Assembly: GCA_947630015.1 (NCBI GenBank)
Contig: CANRFY010000002.1
Span: 118,710-182,709 of the forward strand
DNA: 64,000 nucleotides
Origin: an uncultured Clostridia bacterium
GTDB lineage: Bacteria > Bacillota > Clostridia > Oscillospirales > CAG-272
Direction: 5' to 3'
Under the pieces are notes generated by a model that was not told the origin of the DNA, did no database searches, and saw nothing but the letters and a program-made list of their open reading frames with translations. Of the stretch, positions 28,044-35,485 are shown piece by piece. The position numbers were made by a program, and so were the translations under genes. Position 1 is the first letter of the stretch; each line of letters starts with the position of its first letter.

Positions 28044-29006
28044 ATGAGCGTTGACGTTGACGTGACAGCAAGGACAGACGCGCAGATGCGGAACGGCACC
28101 GTGATCAAGGGTGTCGGCGGTCTTTACACCGTGCTTTTCGACGGCGGGGACGAGATCGAATGCCGCGCGCGCGGCGTATTCAGGCGCGAGCGGATATCGC
28201 CGACGGTGGGCGACCGAGTCGCGGTCGCGGGCGAGGGCGGCGAGGCTGTGATCGACGTCATATATGAGCGCAGGAATCTGCTTTTGCGGCCGCCGATGGC
28301 GAATCTCGATATGATATTTGCGGTGATCCCGACGTGCGAGCCTGCGCCCGATCTCGGATCGGTCGATAAAATGCTGTCGATCGCGGAACACGCGGACATA
28401 GACGCGGCCGTGATCGTGACGAAATGCGAGCTTGACGGCGGAGCGGCATCCCGCGTCGCGGACATATACGGACGCGCCGGATACGGGGTATTCCCCGTCA
28501 GCGCGCGGACGGGAGAGGGGATCGGGGCGCTTTCGTCGTTCATCGATTCGCTTGGCGAAAGGGTCGGCGCGGGCGCGCTGATCGCGACCGCATTCGCGGG
28601 CGCGTCCGGCGCGGGCAAATCGACGCTGTTGAACGCGCTCTATCCCGAGCTTAAGCTCGGGACGGGCGAGCTGAGCCGCAAGATCGCGCGCGGGAAGCAG
28701 ACGACGCGTCACGTCGAGCTGTATCCGACGCGCCAGTCGGGGCGCGTCTATGTGGCGGATACGCCGGGATTCAGTCTGCTCGATTTCGAGCGGTTCGATT
28801 TTTTCTCGGTGGAGGCGCTGCCGTTCACGTTCCGCGAATTCGAGCCGTACTTAACGAAGTGCCGCTACACGAAATGCACCCACGTCTGCGAGGACGGCTG
28901 CGCCGTCATCGCCGCGGTCAAGAGCGGCGCGATCCCGCGCGAGCGCCACGACAGCTATCGCGCGCTGTATGCGATTCTCAAAAATAAACGTCCGTGGGAC
29001 AAATGA
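28044..29006 (+). CDS. rsgA: Small ribosomal subunit biogenesis GTPase RsgA
   Basis: This circularly permuted GTPase of about 320 aa helps 30S subunit maturation. An N-terminal OB fold (GTVIKGVGGLYTVLFDGGDE) is followed by the permuted motifs: G4 VTKCE, then G1 GASGAGKSTLLNAL, and G3 DTPGF. The C-terminal zinc site is CRYTKCTHVCEDGCAV. I chose ATG 28044, 4 bases after the prkC stop; ATG 28086 (MRNGTVIKG) is an alternative. In Bacillus this gene is followed by rpe, thiN and spoVM; here only spoVM follows. Confidence 0.94.
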   Translation: MSVDVDVTARTDAQMRNGTVIKGVGGLYTVLFDGGDEIECRARGVFRRERISPTVGDRVAVAGEGGEAVIDVIYERRNLLLRPPMANLDMIFAVIPTCEPAPDLGSVDKMLSIAEHADIDAAVIVTKCELDGGAASRVADIYGRAGYGVFPVSARTGEGIGALSSFIDSLGERVGAGALIATAFAGASGAGKSTLLNALYPELKLGTGELSRKIARGKQTTRHVELYPTRQSGRVYVADTPGFSLLDFERFDFFSVEALPFTFREFEPYLTKCRYTKCTHVCEDGCAVIAAVKSGAIPRERHDSYRALYAILKNKRPWDK

Positions 29007-29017
29007 CGCCGCGCCGG

Positions 29018-29025
29018 CATATAAT
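29018..29025 (+). promoter_or_regulatory. Possible sigma-E-like -10 element before spoVM
   Basis: CATATAAT resembles the sporulation sigma-E -10 consensus (CATACAAT-like), 40 bases before the spoVM start. No convincing -35 was found at the right distance; it also contains a plain TATAAT. Confidence 0.3.
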
Positions 29026-29064
29026 GGCGTGTAACGTCTGACAGAAGGAGTGATCGCGCCCGAT

Positions 29065-29139
29065 ATGAAAATCGTCGTCGTAAGACCGCCGAAAATGCTC
29101 GTCCCGATTTTGAAACGAATCTTCGGTGTGAAAAAATGA
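29065..29139 (+). CDS. spoVM: Stage V sporulation protein M (SpoVM), 24 aa
   Basis: This tiny amphipathic peptide recognises the curved forespore membrane and anchors the SpoIVA coat basement layer in Bacillus. The frame encodes 24 residues starting MKIVVVRPPK and ending RIFGVKK. Met1, Lys2, Pro9, Lys10, Leu12, Ile15 and Gly21 coincide with Bacillus SpoVM positions; Pro9 is the residue important for curvature sensing. Alternating hydrophobic and basic residues fit an amphipathic helix with a basic C-terminus. AGAAGGAG lies about 15 bases upstream, a long spacing. Position after prpC-prkC-rsgA matches the conserved Bacillus order. A GC-rich hairpin starts 2 bases after the stop. Confidence 0.88.
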   Translation: MKIVVVRPPKMLVPILKRIFGVKK

Positions 29140-30130
29140 TGCTTTCGGGGCGCCGCCCCGGAAGCATGACTTAAACTTTTGAAAAAGTTTAAAAAGAGTT
29201 ACGGGCCTCTTTGCCGGCCGGCAAAGAGACGCGAGGGCAAAGGTTGGGCCTTTGCAATCCTTGCCATTCCTTTTCTGCAAACTTTTCAAAGTTTTTAAAT
29301 TATGTTAAGGGCCTCTTTCTCGCAAGAAAGAGGCCCTTAACGATCCCGAAAGAGGCTCCCGTGTGGCGTCGATTCCGCTCCAGTCGGCGGAAAGAATCGC
29401 TTGGGGCGTAGATCGCGATGAGATGTCGACAAGCGCGTCCGTGCCTCCGCGCGGCGCGTCGAGAGCGAGTTTATTCTGTCTTGGTTAATCGATTACTGAC
29501 ATCGTCAGATTCCGCTCGTGTCGTGCGAACAGATCCTACTCACAATGAGATACGAGACGGCTCGTGCCGGTTGGCGCGCAATGTCGTGCATCCGTGAGGG
29601 TTTATTTCAGGGCAAACGCGATATCGTCCCTGCAAACAGCTCCCACGCGGACTGATTTGACTGCGCCGTCTGAAATGTCGCAGTTGATTTATCGCTGGCA
29701 GCGACGGACATCGCACGCACACGGTGCGCGCAGGTGAGGCTTGAAAGCCTACGGCGCGGGGGATGTGGTGCGTCGATAGAGATTGTATTCCTTGGTTGTT
29801 GTGAAAAATTATGTTGAAGAAAAACTGCGCCCACTGTAGTGAGCGCATTATTATTTCTTGGATATTTGATTTGTTCGCGTGGCGGCGGCACATGGACAAT
29901 AAAAGCAACCGCCCCGCGATGAGCTGTTCGCACACAGCGAACGCGCGTTGTTCTTTTGGAGAGGGGGTATGGGGGGAGGACCTTTTCTTTTGAAGAAAGG
30001 GTCCTCATCCCAAATGCATATTTTGAAGAAAATTCCTCATCCCAAACCGTATCTTTGCAAGAAAATAAAATTTTGATAGAATGTAAAACCTTTTCAAAAG
30101 CCTGCAAAAAGTACCCGCGTGGCTCGCAAA
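29140..30130 (+). repeat. Noncoding interspersed repeat, copy A
   Basis: No gene is supported here. The stretch starts with the SpoVM hairpin (29141-29151 / 29155-29165), then an A/T-rich AAACTTTTGAAAAAGTTT palindrome, a CTCTTTGCCGGCCGGCAAAGAG palindrome near 29202-29227, and a perfect 17-bp stem GTTAAGGGCCTCTTTCT at 29304-29320 / 29325-29341. A block at 29430-29620 reads as identical to 33564-33754 in copy B. The right part shares GTCGCTGCCAGCG-type segments with inverted copy C and ends with AGAGGGGGTATGGGGGGAGG and hairpins with CTTTTCTTT/AAGAAAGG. Edges are approximate. Confidence 0.75.
29304..29341. repeat. 17-bp-stem hairpin of repeat copy A
   Basis: GTTAAGGGCCTCTTTCT and its exact reverse complement around the loop CGCA. 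Related 17-bp stems occur at 33436-33475 and 40714-40753. Confidence 0.85.
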
Positions 30131-30156
30131 GGCTCGCCTTTTCCCCTCCCCCCTCG

Positions 30157-31077
30157 TCACACCGTGGCGCGGAAGCCCTTGCCGATGATCTCGCTTGTAT
30201 TTGTGATCATGATGAACGCGTCCGTCTCGTGCTGCTTGATGAATGTGCGGAGCTGGACCGCCTGACGGCGCGTCATGACCGTCATTATGACGTATTTATG
30301 CGCGCCCGTGAACGCGCCCGTCGCCTCGTAAACCGTGGCGTCGCGATTCAGCGTATGGCAGATATAGTCGCAGATCGGACGCGGATCGCTGCACACGACA
30401 TGGAAATATTTGCAGATATTGATGCTCTCGATCACGTTGTCGATGACGAGCGATTTCGCGAGAAATCCGCAGAGCGAGAACAGTCCCGTCTTAATCCCGA
30501 ACACGAAAAACGAACACGTCACCGTCAGCGCGTCCGCGATCAGAAGCCCCGTTCCGATATTGATCTTCGTGTATTTGCGCAGTATCATCGCGATTATATC
30601 GGTGCCGCCGCTCGACGCGTCGAAGTGGAATATGACCGCCGACGCCGTGGCGGGAACCATTATTGCAAACACCAATTCGATCACGGGTTCGTCCGTGATC
30701 GGCCCGTCCAGCGGCATAACGTATTCAAGCACGTACATGACGGCAGAATAAAGCACGGTCACATATACGCTTTTCGCGGCGAAATCGCGTCCCAGCACAA
30801 TGAATGCGACGACGAGCAGCGCCGCGTTCAGAATCACGACGAGCGTCGACGCCGACAGTCCCGTCACGGTCGTGAGAAGGAGCGAAATGCCCGTCACTCC
30901 GCCGAACGTGAAATTGTTCTGGAACCTGAACACGTATATGCCGAACGCGAGCATTAACGTCGCGCCCGTCAAAAGGATAAATTCCACGACGAGCGAGCGC
31001 GTCTTGGACATCTGTTTTTTCGGCTTGCCCGGCTGCTCCGGCGGGGTCGGCTGAGTTTGCGTCTGCGATGCGTCCAT
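30157..31077 (-). CDS. YitT family membrane protein (DUF161 plus DUF2179)
   Basis: This 306-aa protein has an N-terminal Pro/Gln-rich cytosolic tail, about five membrane helices (VEFILLTGATLMLAFGIYVF; GVTGISLLLTTVTGLS; LVVILNAALLVVAFIVLG) with the FHFDASSGGTDIIAMIL family signature, and a C-terminal soluble DUF2179 domain (ATGAFTGAHKYVIMTVMTRR, then TDAFIMITNTSEIIGKGF). Family members are abundant in Firmicutes and their substrate is unknown. I chose ATG 31077 because GAGGCACC precedes it at proper spacing and an upstream ATG has none. The 3' end abuts repeat copy A. A promoter lies at 31126-31154 on the minus strand. Confidence 0.92.
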   Translation of the reverse strand: MDASQTQTQPTPPEQPGKPKKQMSKTRSLVVEFILLTGATLMLAFGIYVFRFQNNFTFGGVTGISLLLTTVTGLSASTLVVILNAALLVVAFIVLGRDFAAKSVYVTVLYSAVMYVLEYVMPLDGPITDEPVIELVFAIMVPATASAVIFHFDASSGGTDIIAMILRKYTKINIGTGLLIADALTVTCSFFVFGIKTGLFSLCGFLAKSLVIDNVIESINICKYFHVVCSDPRPICDYICHTLNRDATVYEATGAFTGAHKYVIMTVMTRRQAVQLRTFIKQHETDAFIMITNTSEIIGKGFRATV

Positions 31078-31125
31078 ATGGTGCCTCGTTTGTTGATTTG
31101 ATACAAAAATTTTCCTCTGCGTCAC

Positions 31126-31154
31126 AGTATATCACACATATCGCCCGATATCAA
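31126..31154 (-). promoter_or_regulatory. Promoter of the yitT-like gene
   Basis: Minus strand TTGATA (31154-31149), 17 bases, TATACT (31131-31126), about 50 bases before ATG 31077. Confidence 0.65.
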
Positions 31155-31263
31155 TATCAATCTTGCTTTTTTGCGAAAATTTATAGACCGTCGGCAAAAT
31201 TTATGTTATTATTGTATTGTATTATCACATCGGCGGCGGGATCGCGCCGCGTTCGGAGGCATT

Positions 31264-33297
31264 ATGCGCGGGATACAAAAAAGCGAATATCTGTGGCTTT
31301 TCCTGCTTGCCGCGGCCGTATGCGCCGCGATCGTCGCGATCGCCGCGTTCACGCCGGCGAAAACGGGAGGCGGCGCCTCCGATACGCTCGGCGTTTTATC
31401 GGGCGGCAGCCCCGAAAGCGACGGCGCGATCGGCGTCCCCGACGGCGACGTCATATTCCGCGTCTCCGACGCGGATACGCTGCGCCTTCTGATCGCCTCC
31501 GGCGCGTTTCCCGAATTCTACGCCGAGCATGGGGAGCTTCCCACCGTCGTGATCGAAGGCCCCGTGACGCTCGACGACGACGTCGTCTTTGACTGCTGCG
31601 TCCGGCTCATCATAACGGGACGCCTCGACGGCGGCGGCCGTATCCGTTTTTCCGTCGACGGCGGCGGGAAGATAGTGATTTCGAGCAACGAAAACGTGCA
31701 GAGATTCGATATCGACGCACCCGACTGCGAGCTTATAATGACGGGCGGCGATATCCCGTATCTATACGAGGCGGCGGAGCTTGAAAACGTCGCGTCCTAC
31801 AACGGTTCGCCAACCGAAAACGCCGCCGGCGGCGATACGCTCGGCGGACGCGGACGCGCGCGTGCGCTCGGCGCGACGCTTTACGCCGACAAGAAAAAAC
31901 AGACGGCAAGGGACGGCGCGTATTCTGAGGTGACGGGCAATCTTATCACGCTCTACGTGCCTCACGACGTCTCCGACAGCGACATGAAACGGCTCCCCGT
32001 CGAAATCGAGGTCGACGGCGGCGAATGCAGTCTCGACGACGCGATCGATCTTTCGTCCCCCAAGCTCGTCTCCGTCGTCGACGGCGCGGGCGAGGAGCGC
32101 GTTTACAGACTGACCGCGCGCCGCGCGCGTCTTGACATCCCGATACTGTGTCTTTACACCGACGACGGCTCCGAGATCGACTCAAAGGAAAACTACAAAT
32201 CCGGATACATGGTCCTTGACGGGGAGACGTACACGCTCAGCGTCAAGGGACGCGGCAACGCGTCGTGGAACACGTTCCCCAAGCATTCGTACCGCATCAA
32301 GCTCGATAAAAAGGCGAAGCTCTGTTCGATGACAGCCGACCGCGACTGGTGCCTCATCGGCAATTACGTCGATCCGTCGCTTCTGCGCAATAAGGTCGCG
32401 TCCGAGATGGCGAAATCGATGAGCGGACTGCCGTACACGCCCGAGTACCGCTCCGTCGATCTGTTCATCAACGGCAAATATGAAGGGATCTTCATGCTGT
32501 CGGAGAAGATCGAGGACGACGAGGATCGCGTCCCGCTCGGGGAGCGCGTCGTCGGCGAGGCCGGGAAAATCGCCGATCTCGGCTTTCTGATCGAATTCGG
32601 CTGGGATTTTTCGAGCGAAAACGTCTGGTCGCGCGACTATTTCGACACCGATTACTGTCTGCGGATGTATATAAAGGAGCCGGAGCTGACAGAACCGAAT
32701 ACGGCCGAATACCGCTATATCCGCGATTATGTGAAGGCGGCGGAGGCCGCCATCGTAAAGGGCGAGGGATATGAGGACTACATCGACGTCGATTCATGGG
32801 TCGACTGGTTCATCGTCAACGAGCTGACATACAACACGGAATGCGCCTTTTACCGCAGTCTTTATATGTATAAGCCTGTCGGCGGCAAGCTGACGGCGGG
32901 GCCGATCTGGGATTACGATATGGCGTTCGGGAACAATCTCATTGACAGATCGGACTACAAGGGCTGGTGTTCGGTCGATTACGTTTCAAGCTGGATGTAC
33001 GAAAACTGGGCCTGCTTCCTCGTCAAGAGCGACGATTTCATGGCGCGTGTCCGCGCGCGCTGGCGCGAGGTGAGGGACGATCTGCTCGACACGGCCAAGT
33101 CGGCGCTGTTTGAAGAGGCGGCTCTGATCGAGCCGTCCGTGCCGTCGAATTTCAAGCGCTGGGACAAGGTTCTCAACCGTCAGATCGGCAACAGCCGCGC
33201 AAGCACGCTCGGATTTTCGACGTGGCGGCAGCACGTCGACTATATCGAATCGTTCCTCGATTCGCGCGCCGCGGAGATCGACCGGCTTCTGGCCTGA
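31264..33297 (+). CDS. CotH family secreted kinase-like protein
   Basis: This protein of about 677 aa has an N-terminal signal anchor (EYLWLFLLAAAVCAAIVAIA) after a short basic start. Residues about 40-330 form a region rich in beta strands with a right-handed beta-helix-like stretch (ITGRLDGGGRIRF). The CotH domain covers about residues 350-660: GRGNASWNTFPKHSYRIKLD, DWCLIGNYVDPSLLRNKVAS, INGKYEGIFMLSEKIE, and the Asp-rich active-site motif GPIWDYDMAFGNN. In Bacillus CotH is an atypical kinase of spore-coat proteins, but many clostridial homologues are extracellular and associated with other roles. ATG 31264 is chosen because the signal anchor starts just after it. Confidence 0.88.
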   Translation: MRGIQKSEYLWLFLLAAAVCAAIVAIAAFTPAKTGGGASDTLGVLSGGSPESDGAIGVPDGDVIFRVSDADTLRLLIASGAFPEFYAEHGELPTVVIEGPVTLDDDVVFDCCVRLIITGRLDGGGRIRFSVDGGGKIVISSNENVQRFDIDAPDCELIMTGGDIPYLYEAAELENVASYNGSPTENAAGGDTLGGRGRARALGATLYADKKKQTARDGAYSEVTGNLITLYVPHDVSDSDMKRLPVEIEVDGGECSLDDAIDLSSPKLVSVVDGAGEERVYRLTARRARLDIPILCLYTDDGSEIDSKENYKSGYMVLDGETYTLSVKGRGNASWNTFPKHSYRIKLDKKAKLCSMTADRDWCLIGNYVDPSLLRNKVASEMAKSMSGLPYTPEYRSVDLFINGKYEGIFMLSEKIEDDEDRVPLGERVVGEAGKIADLGFLIEFGWDFSSENVWSRDYFDTDYCLRMYIKEPELTEPNTAEYRYIRDYVKAAEAAIVKGEGYEDYIDVDSWVDWFIVNELTYNTECAFYRSLYMYKPVGGKLTAGPIWDYDMAFGNNLIDRSDYKGWCSVDYVSSWMYENWACFLVKSDDFMARVRARWREVRDDLLDTAKSALFEEAALIEPSVPSNFKRWDKVLNRQIGNSRASTLGFSTWRQHVDYIESFLDSRAAEIDRLLA

Positions 33298-34290
33298 GAC
33301 GGGACGGAGGGTGTTAAAACGATTCCTTGGCGGGATGGGCGGGTCCGCAGCTAAGCCTTTGAAAGGTTTGAGTCAAATTTTCTCTTTCGCGGGATACGCG
33401 ATTCCTCAGCTATAACTTTTGAAAAGTTAAAAAACGTTAAGGGTCTCTTTGCTGGCCGGCAAAGAGACCCTTAACAATCCCAGAAAGCGGCGTGCCGGTG
33501 GCGTCAATTCGGCTCCAGTCGGCGGTAGGGGCGCTTCGGGCGTAAACCGCGATATAATTTCGTCAAGCGCGTCCGTGCCTCCGCGCGGCGCGTCGAGAGC
33601 GAGTTTATTCTGTCTTGGTTAATCGATTACTGACATCGTCAGATTCCGCTCGTGTCGTGCGAACAGATCCTACTCACAATGAGATACGAGACGGCTCGTG
33701 CCGGTTGGCGCGCAATGTCGTGCATCCGTGAGGGTTTATTTCAGGGCAAACGCGGGATTGATTTGGTAAAAGCGATAGGGCGTCACCGCGAACGGGTCGA
33801 GATGAAAGCGTAAAAGTCGCAAACAAAATGTGGCTTGGATGGCCAGATAATCCTCACGTAGTGCGAACAGCTCCGACGCACAAAGGGAAACGCCAGTTTC
33901 GCTTTGGTTGACGTAGGTGAGATAGGGCAACCAGCGGTTGCTTGCTTTTCGCCAAGGAAACGGGCAACGCGTTTCTTTTCTTGAGGGTGTACGAGGGAGG
34001 TTCTTTTCTTTTTAAAGAAAAGAAGCTCACCTCGTGAAAATAAGCTTCAGCGCGGTATTCTTTTGGAGAGGGGGTTCGGGGGAGGACCTTTTCTTTTAAG
34101 AAAGGGTCCTCATCCCAAATGCGTATTTGAAAGAAAAATCCCTCATCCCAAATGCGTATTTGAAGAAAATATTCTCATCTCGAACCGCATCTTTGCAAGA
34201 AAAGTTCCTCATCCCAAACCCGTATTTTTAATAAAAGCTCCCCATCCCAAATGGCTCGGTTCGCGCAAATGAGCCTTAAAAACTTCCGGC
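33298..34290 (+). repeat. Noncoding interspersed repeat, copy B
   Basis: No gene is supported here. Order: a CTTTGAAAGGTTTGAG-like stretch, the 17-bp stem GTTAAGGGTCTCTTTGC (33436-33452 / 33459-33475), the shared GGCTCCAGTCGGCGG segment, the 191-base block 33564-33754 that reads identical to copy A, a unique 190-base insert (33755-33950), then TTTCTTTTCTTGAGGGTGTACG and the AGAGGGGGTTCGGGGGAGG module shared with copies A and C. At 34095-34255 a unit with core CTCATCCCAAATGCG is repeated about five times, each followed by a T/A-rich AAGAAAA string. Confidence 0.75.
33436..33475. repeat. 17-bp-stem hairpin of repeat copy B
   Basis: GTTAAGGGTCTCTTTGC and its exact reverse complement around TGGCCG; the loop bases can extend the stem as GGCC. 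Confidence 0.85.
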
Positions 34291-34364
34291 ACAGGTGCAA
34301 TTCTGCGTCAATAGATGGATTCGTGATCGGCATTGAAACTTATATTGAAGAACAATGTCCCCCG

Positions 34365-34393
34365 TTGATAAAATCGGCGCTTTATGGTACAAT
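34365..34393 (+). promoter_or_regulatory. Promoter of the LysR-type regulator gene
   Basis: TTGATA at 34365-34370, 17 bases, TACAAT at 34388-34393, 33 bases before ATG 34426. Confidence 0.65.
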
Positions 34394-34425
34394 ATCCGTA
34401 CACAGAACAAAAAGGTGGGGATTTC

Positions 34426-35349
34426 ATGACGTTGCAGCAGATGCGGTATGCGATCGCGATCGCGGAATGCGGATCGCTCAACAAAGCGGCGGAGACGCTT
34501 TACATCGCGCAGCCGTCGTTATCGCTTTCGATGCAGGAGCTGGAGCGCGAGCTTGGCATCACGATCTTCAACAGAAGCGGCAGAGGCGTGACGCTGACTC
34601 AGGACGGCGCCGAATTTCTGCTTTATGCGCGGCAGATATACAGTCAATACGAATCGCTGCTCGAAAAATACGGCGACTCGAAAAAGCTGAAGAAGAAATT
34701 CGGCGTATCGACGCAGCACTATTCGTTTGCGGTGAAGGCGTTTGTGGAGCTTGTAAAGTCGTTCGATATGCTCGAATACGATTTTGCGATACGCGAGACG
34801 AAGACGCGGGATGTGATCTCCGACGTCGCGTCGTTCAAAAGCGAGATCGGGATACTGTATTTATCCGATTTCAACCGTGCCGCGATCACGAAGCTGCTCC
34901 GCACGGCGGGGCTTGAATTTCACCACCTCATCGACTGCCGCGCGTATGTATATTTATGGTCGGGGCATCCGCTGGCGAAAAAGGAATCGATCAGGCTTGA
35001 CGAGCTGATGGATTATCCGTGTTTATCGTTCGAGCAGGGCGACACGAGTTCGTTTTATTTTGCGGAGGAGATACTAAGCACCGGCGAATATATGCGCACC
35101 ATAAAGGCGAACGACAGAGCGACGATGCTGAATCTCATGGTAGGGTTAAACGGCTACACGCTTTGCTCGGGGATCATATGCGAGGAATTGAACGGCGACA
35201 GCTACATTGCGGTCCCGTTCGAGTGCGATCCGAACGCGGGCAGCAGCGTGATGGAGATCGGATATGTGATAAAGAGCAACACGATCTTAAGCGTGATGGG
35301 AGAGCGTTACATACAGGAGATCAGGAAGTATCTGCGCACGCGGGCATGA
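34426..35349 (+). CDS. LysR family transcriptional regulator of methionine/cysteine genes
   Basis: This 307-aa LysR-type regulator has an N-terminal winged HTH (MTLQQMRYAIAIAECGSLNK, AAETLYIAQPSLSLSMQELE, LGITIFNRSGRGVTLTQDG). A linker helix and an effector-binding domain follow (residues about 90-300). The gene precedes metY with the same orientation, and a LysR-type palindrome sits 8 bases beyond its stop. A matching palindrome precedes metQ, so it probably controls both. The effector (O-acetyl-homoserine/serine, homocysteine or methionine) cannot be read from the sequence. AAAGGTGGGG precedes the ATG; an in-frame ATG at 34384 lacks one. MetR/CmbR-like roles are an inference from neighbours. 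Confidence 0.9.
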   Translation: MTLQQMRYAIAIAECGSLNKAAETLYIAQPSLSLSMQELERELGITIFNRSGRGVTLTQDGAEFLLYARQIYSQYESLLEKYGDSKKLKKKFGVSTQHYSFAVKAFVELVKSFDMLEYDFAIRETKTRDVISDVASFKSEIGILYLSDFNRAAITKLLRTAGLEFHHLIDCRAYVYLWSGHPLAKKESIRLDELMDYPCLSFEQGDTSSFYFAEEILSTGEYMRTIKANDRATMLNLMVGLNGYTLCSGIICEELNGDSYIAVPFECDPNAGSSVMEIGYVIKSNTILSVMGERYIQEIRKYLRTRA

Positions 35350-35356
35350 CGTTGTG

Positions 35357-35375
35357 ATATAGGTAATACCTATAT
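35357..35375 (+). promoter_or_regulatory. LysR-type operator before metY
   Basis: ATATAGGT-AAT-ACCTATAT is a perfect inverted repeat with a 3-base centre. Its core TATAGGTAATACCTATA (35358-35374) ends 22 bases before the metY -35 box, a normal activator site position. Confidence 0.75.
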
Positions 35376-35396
35376 GTCACGATCGGAATCGGATAT

Positions 35397-35426
35397 TTGA
35401 CAAACGCCTCCGGCGTTTGGTATAAT
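35397..35426 (+). promoter_or_regulatory. metY promoter with an inverted repeat in its spacer
   Basis: TTGACA (35397-35402), 18 bases, TATAAT (35421-35426). The spacer holds CAAACGCC-TCC-GGCGTTTG (35401-35419), a perfect 8-bp inverted repeat that overlaps the -35 end and nearly reaches the -10: a candidate repressor site. Confidence 0.75.
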
Positions 35427-35485
35427 TCGTGTATACGAAAAATCGGCGCGGAAAGCGCGATCATAAATGAAAGGAAGAGACAGTA

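Noticed and set aside
29140..30130. Repeat copy A as an insertion sequence
   Set aside because: No transposase frame, no clear terminal inverted repeats and no target-site duplication were found; a mobile origin stays open.
33736..33930. 64-codon minus-strand frame in repeat copy B
   Set aside because: It has no ribosome site, lies across a repeat boundary and is not shared by copies A and C. A degraded gene fragment is possible but cannot be supported.
34095..34260. Tandem units resembling a CRISPR array
   Set aside because: Units are about 30 bases with no separate spacers, the unit sequence varies, and no cas gene is near.
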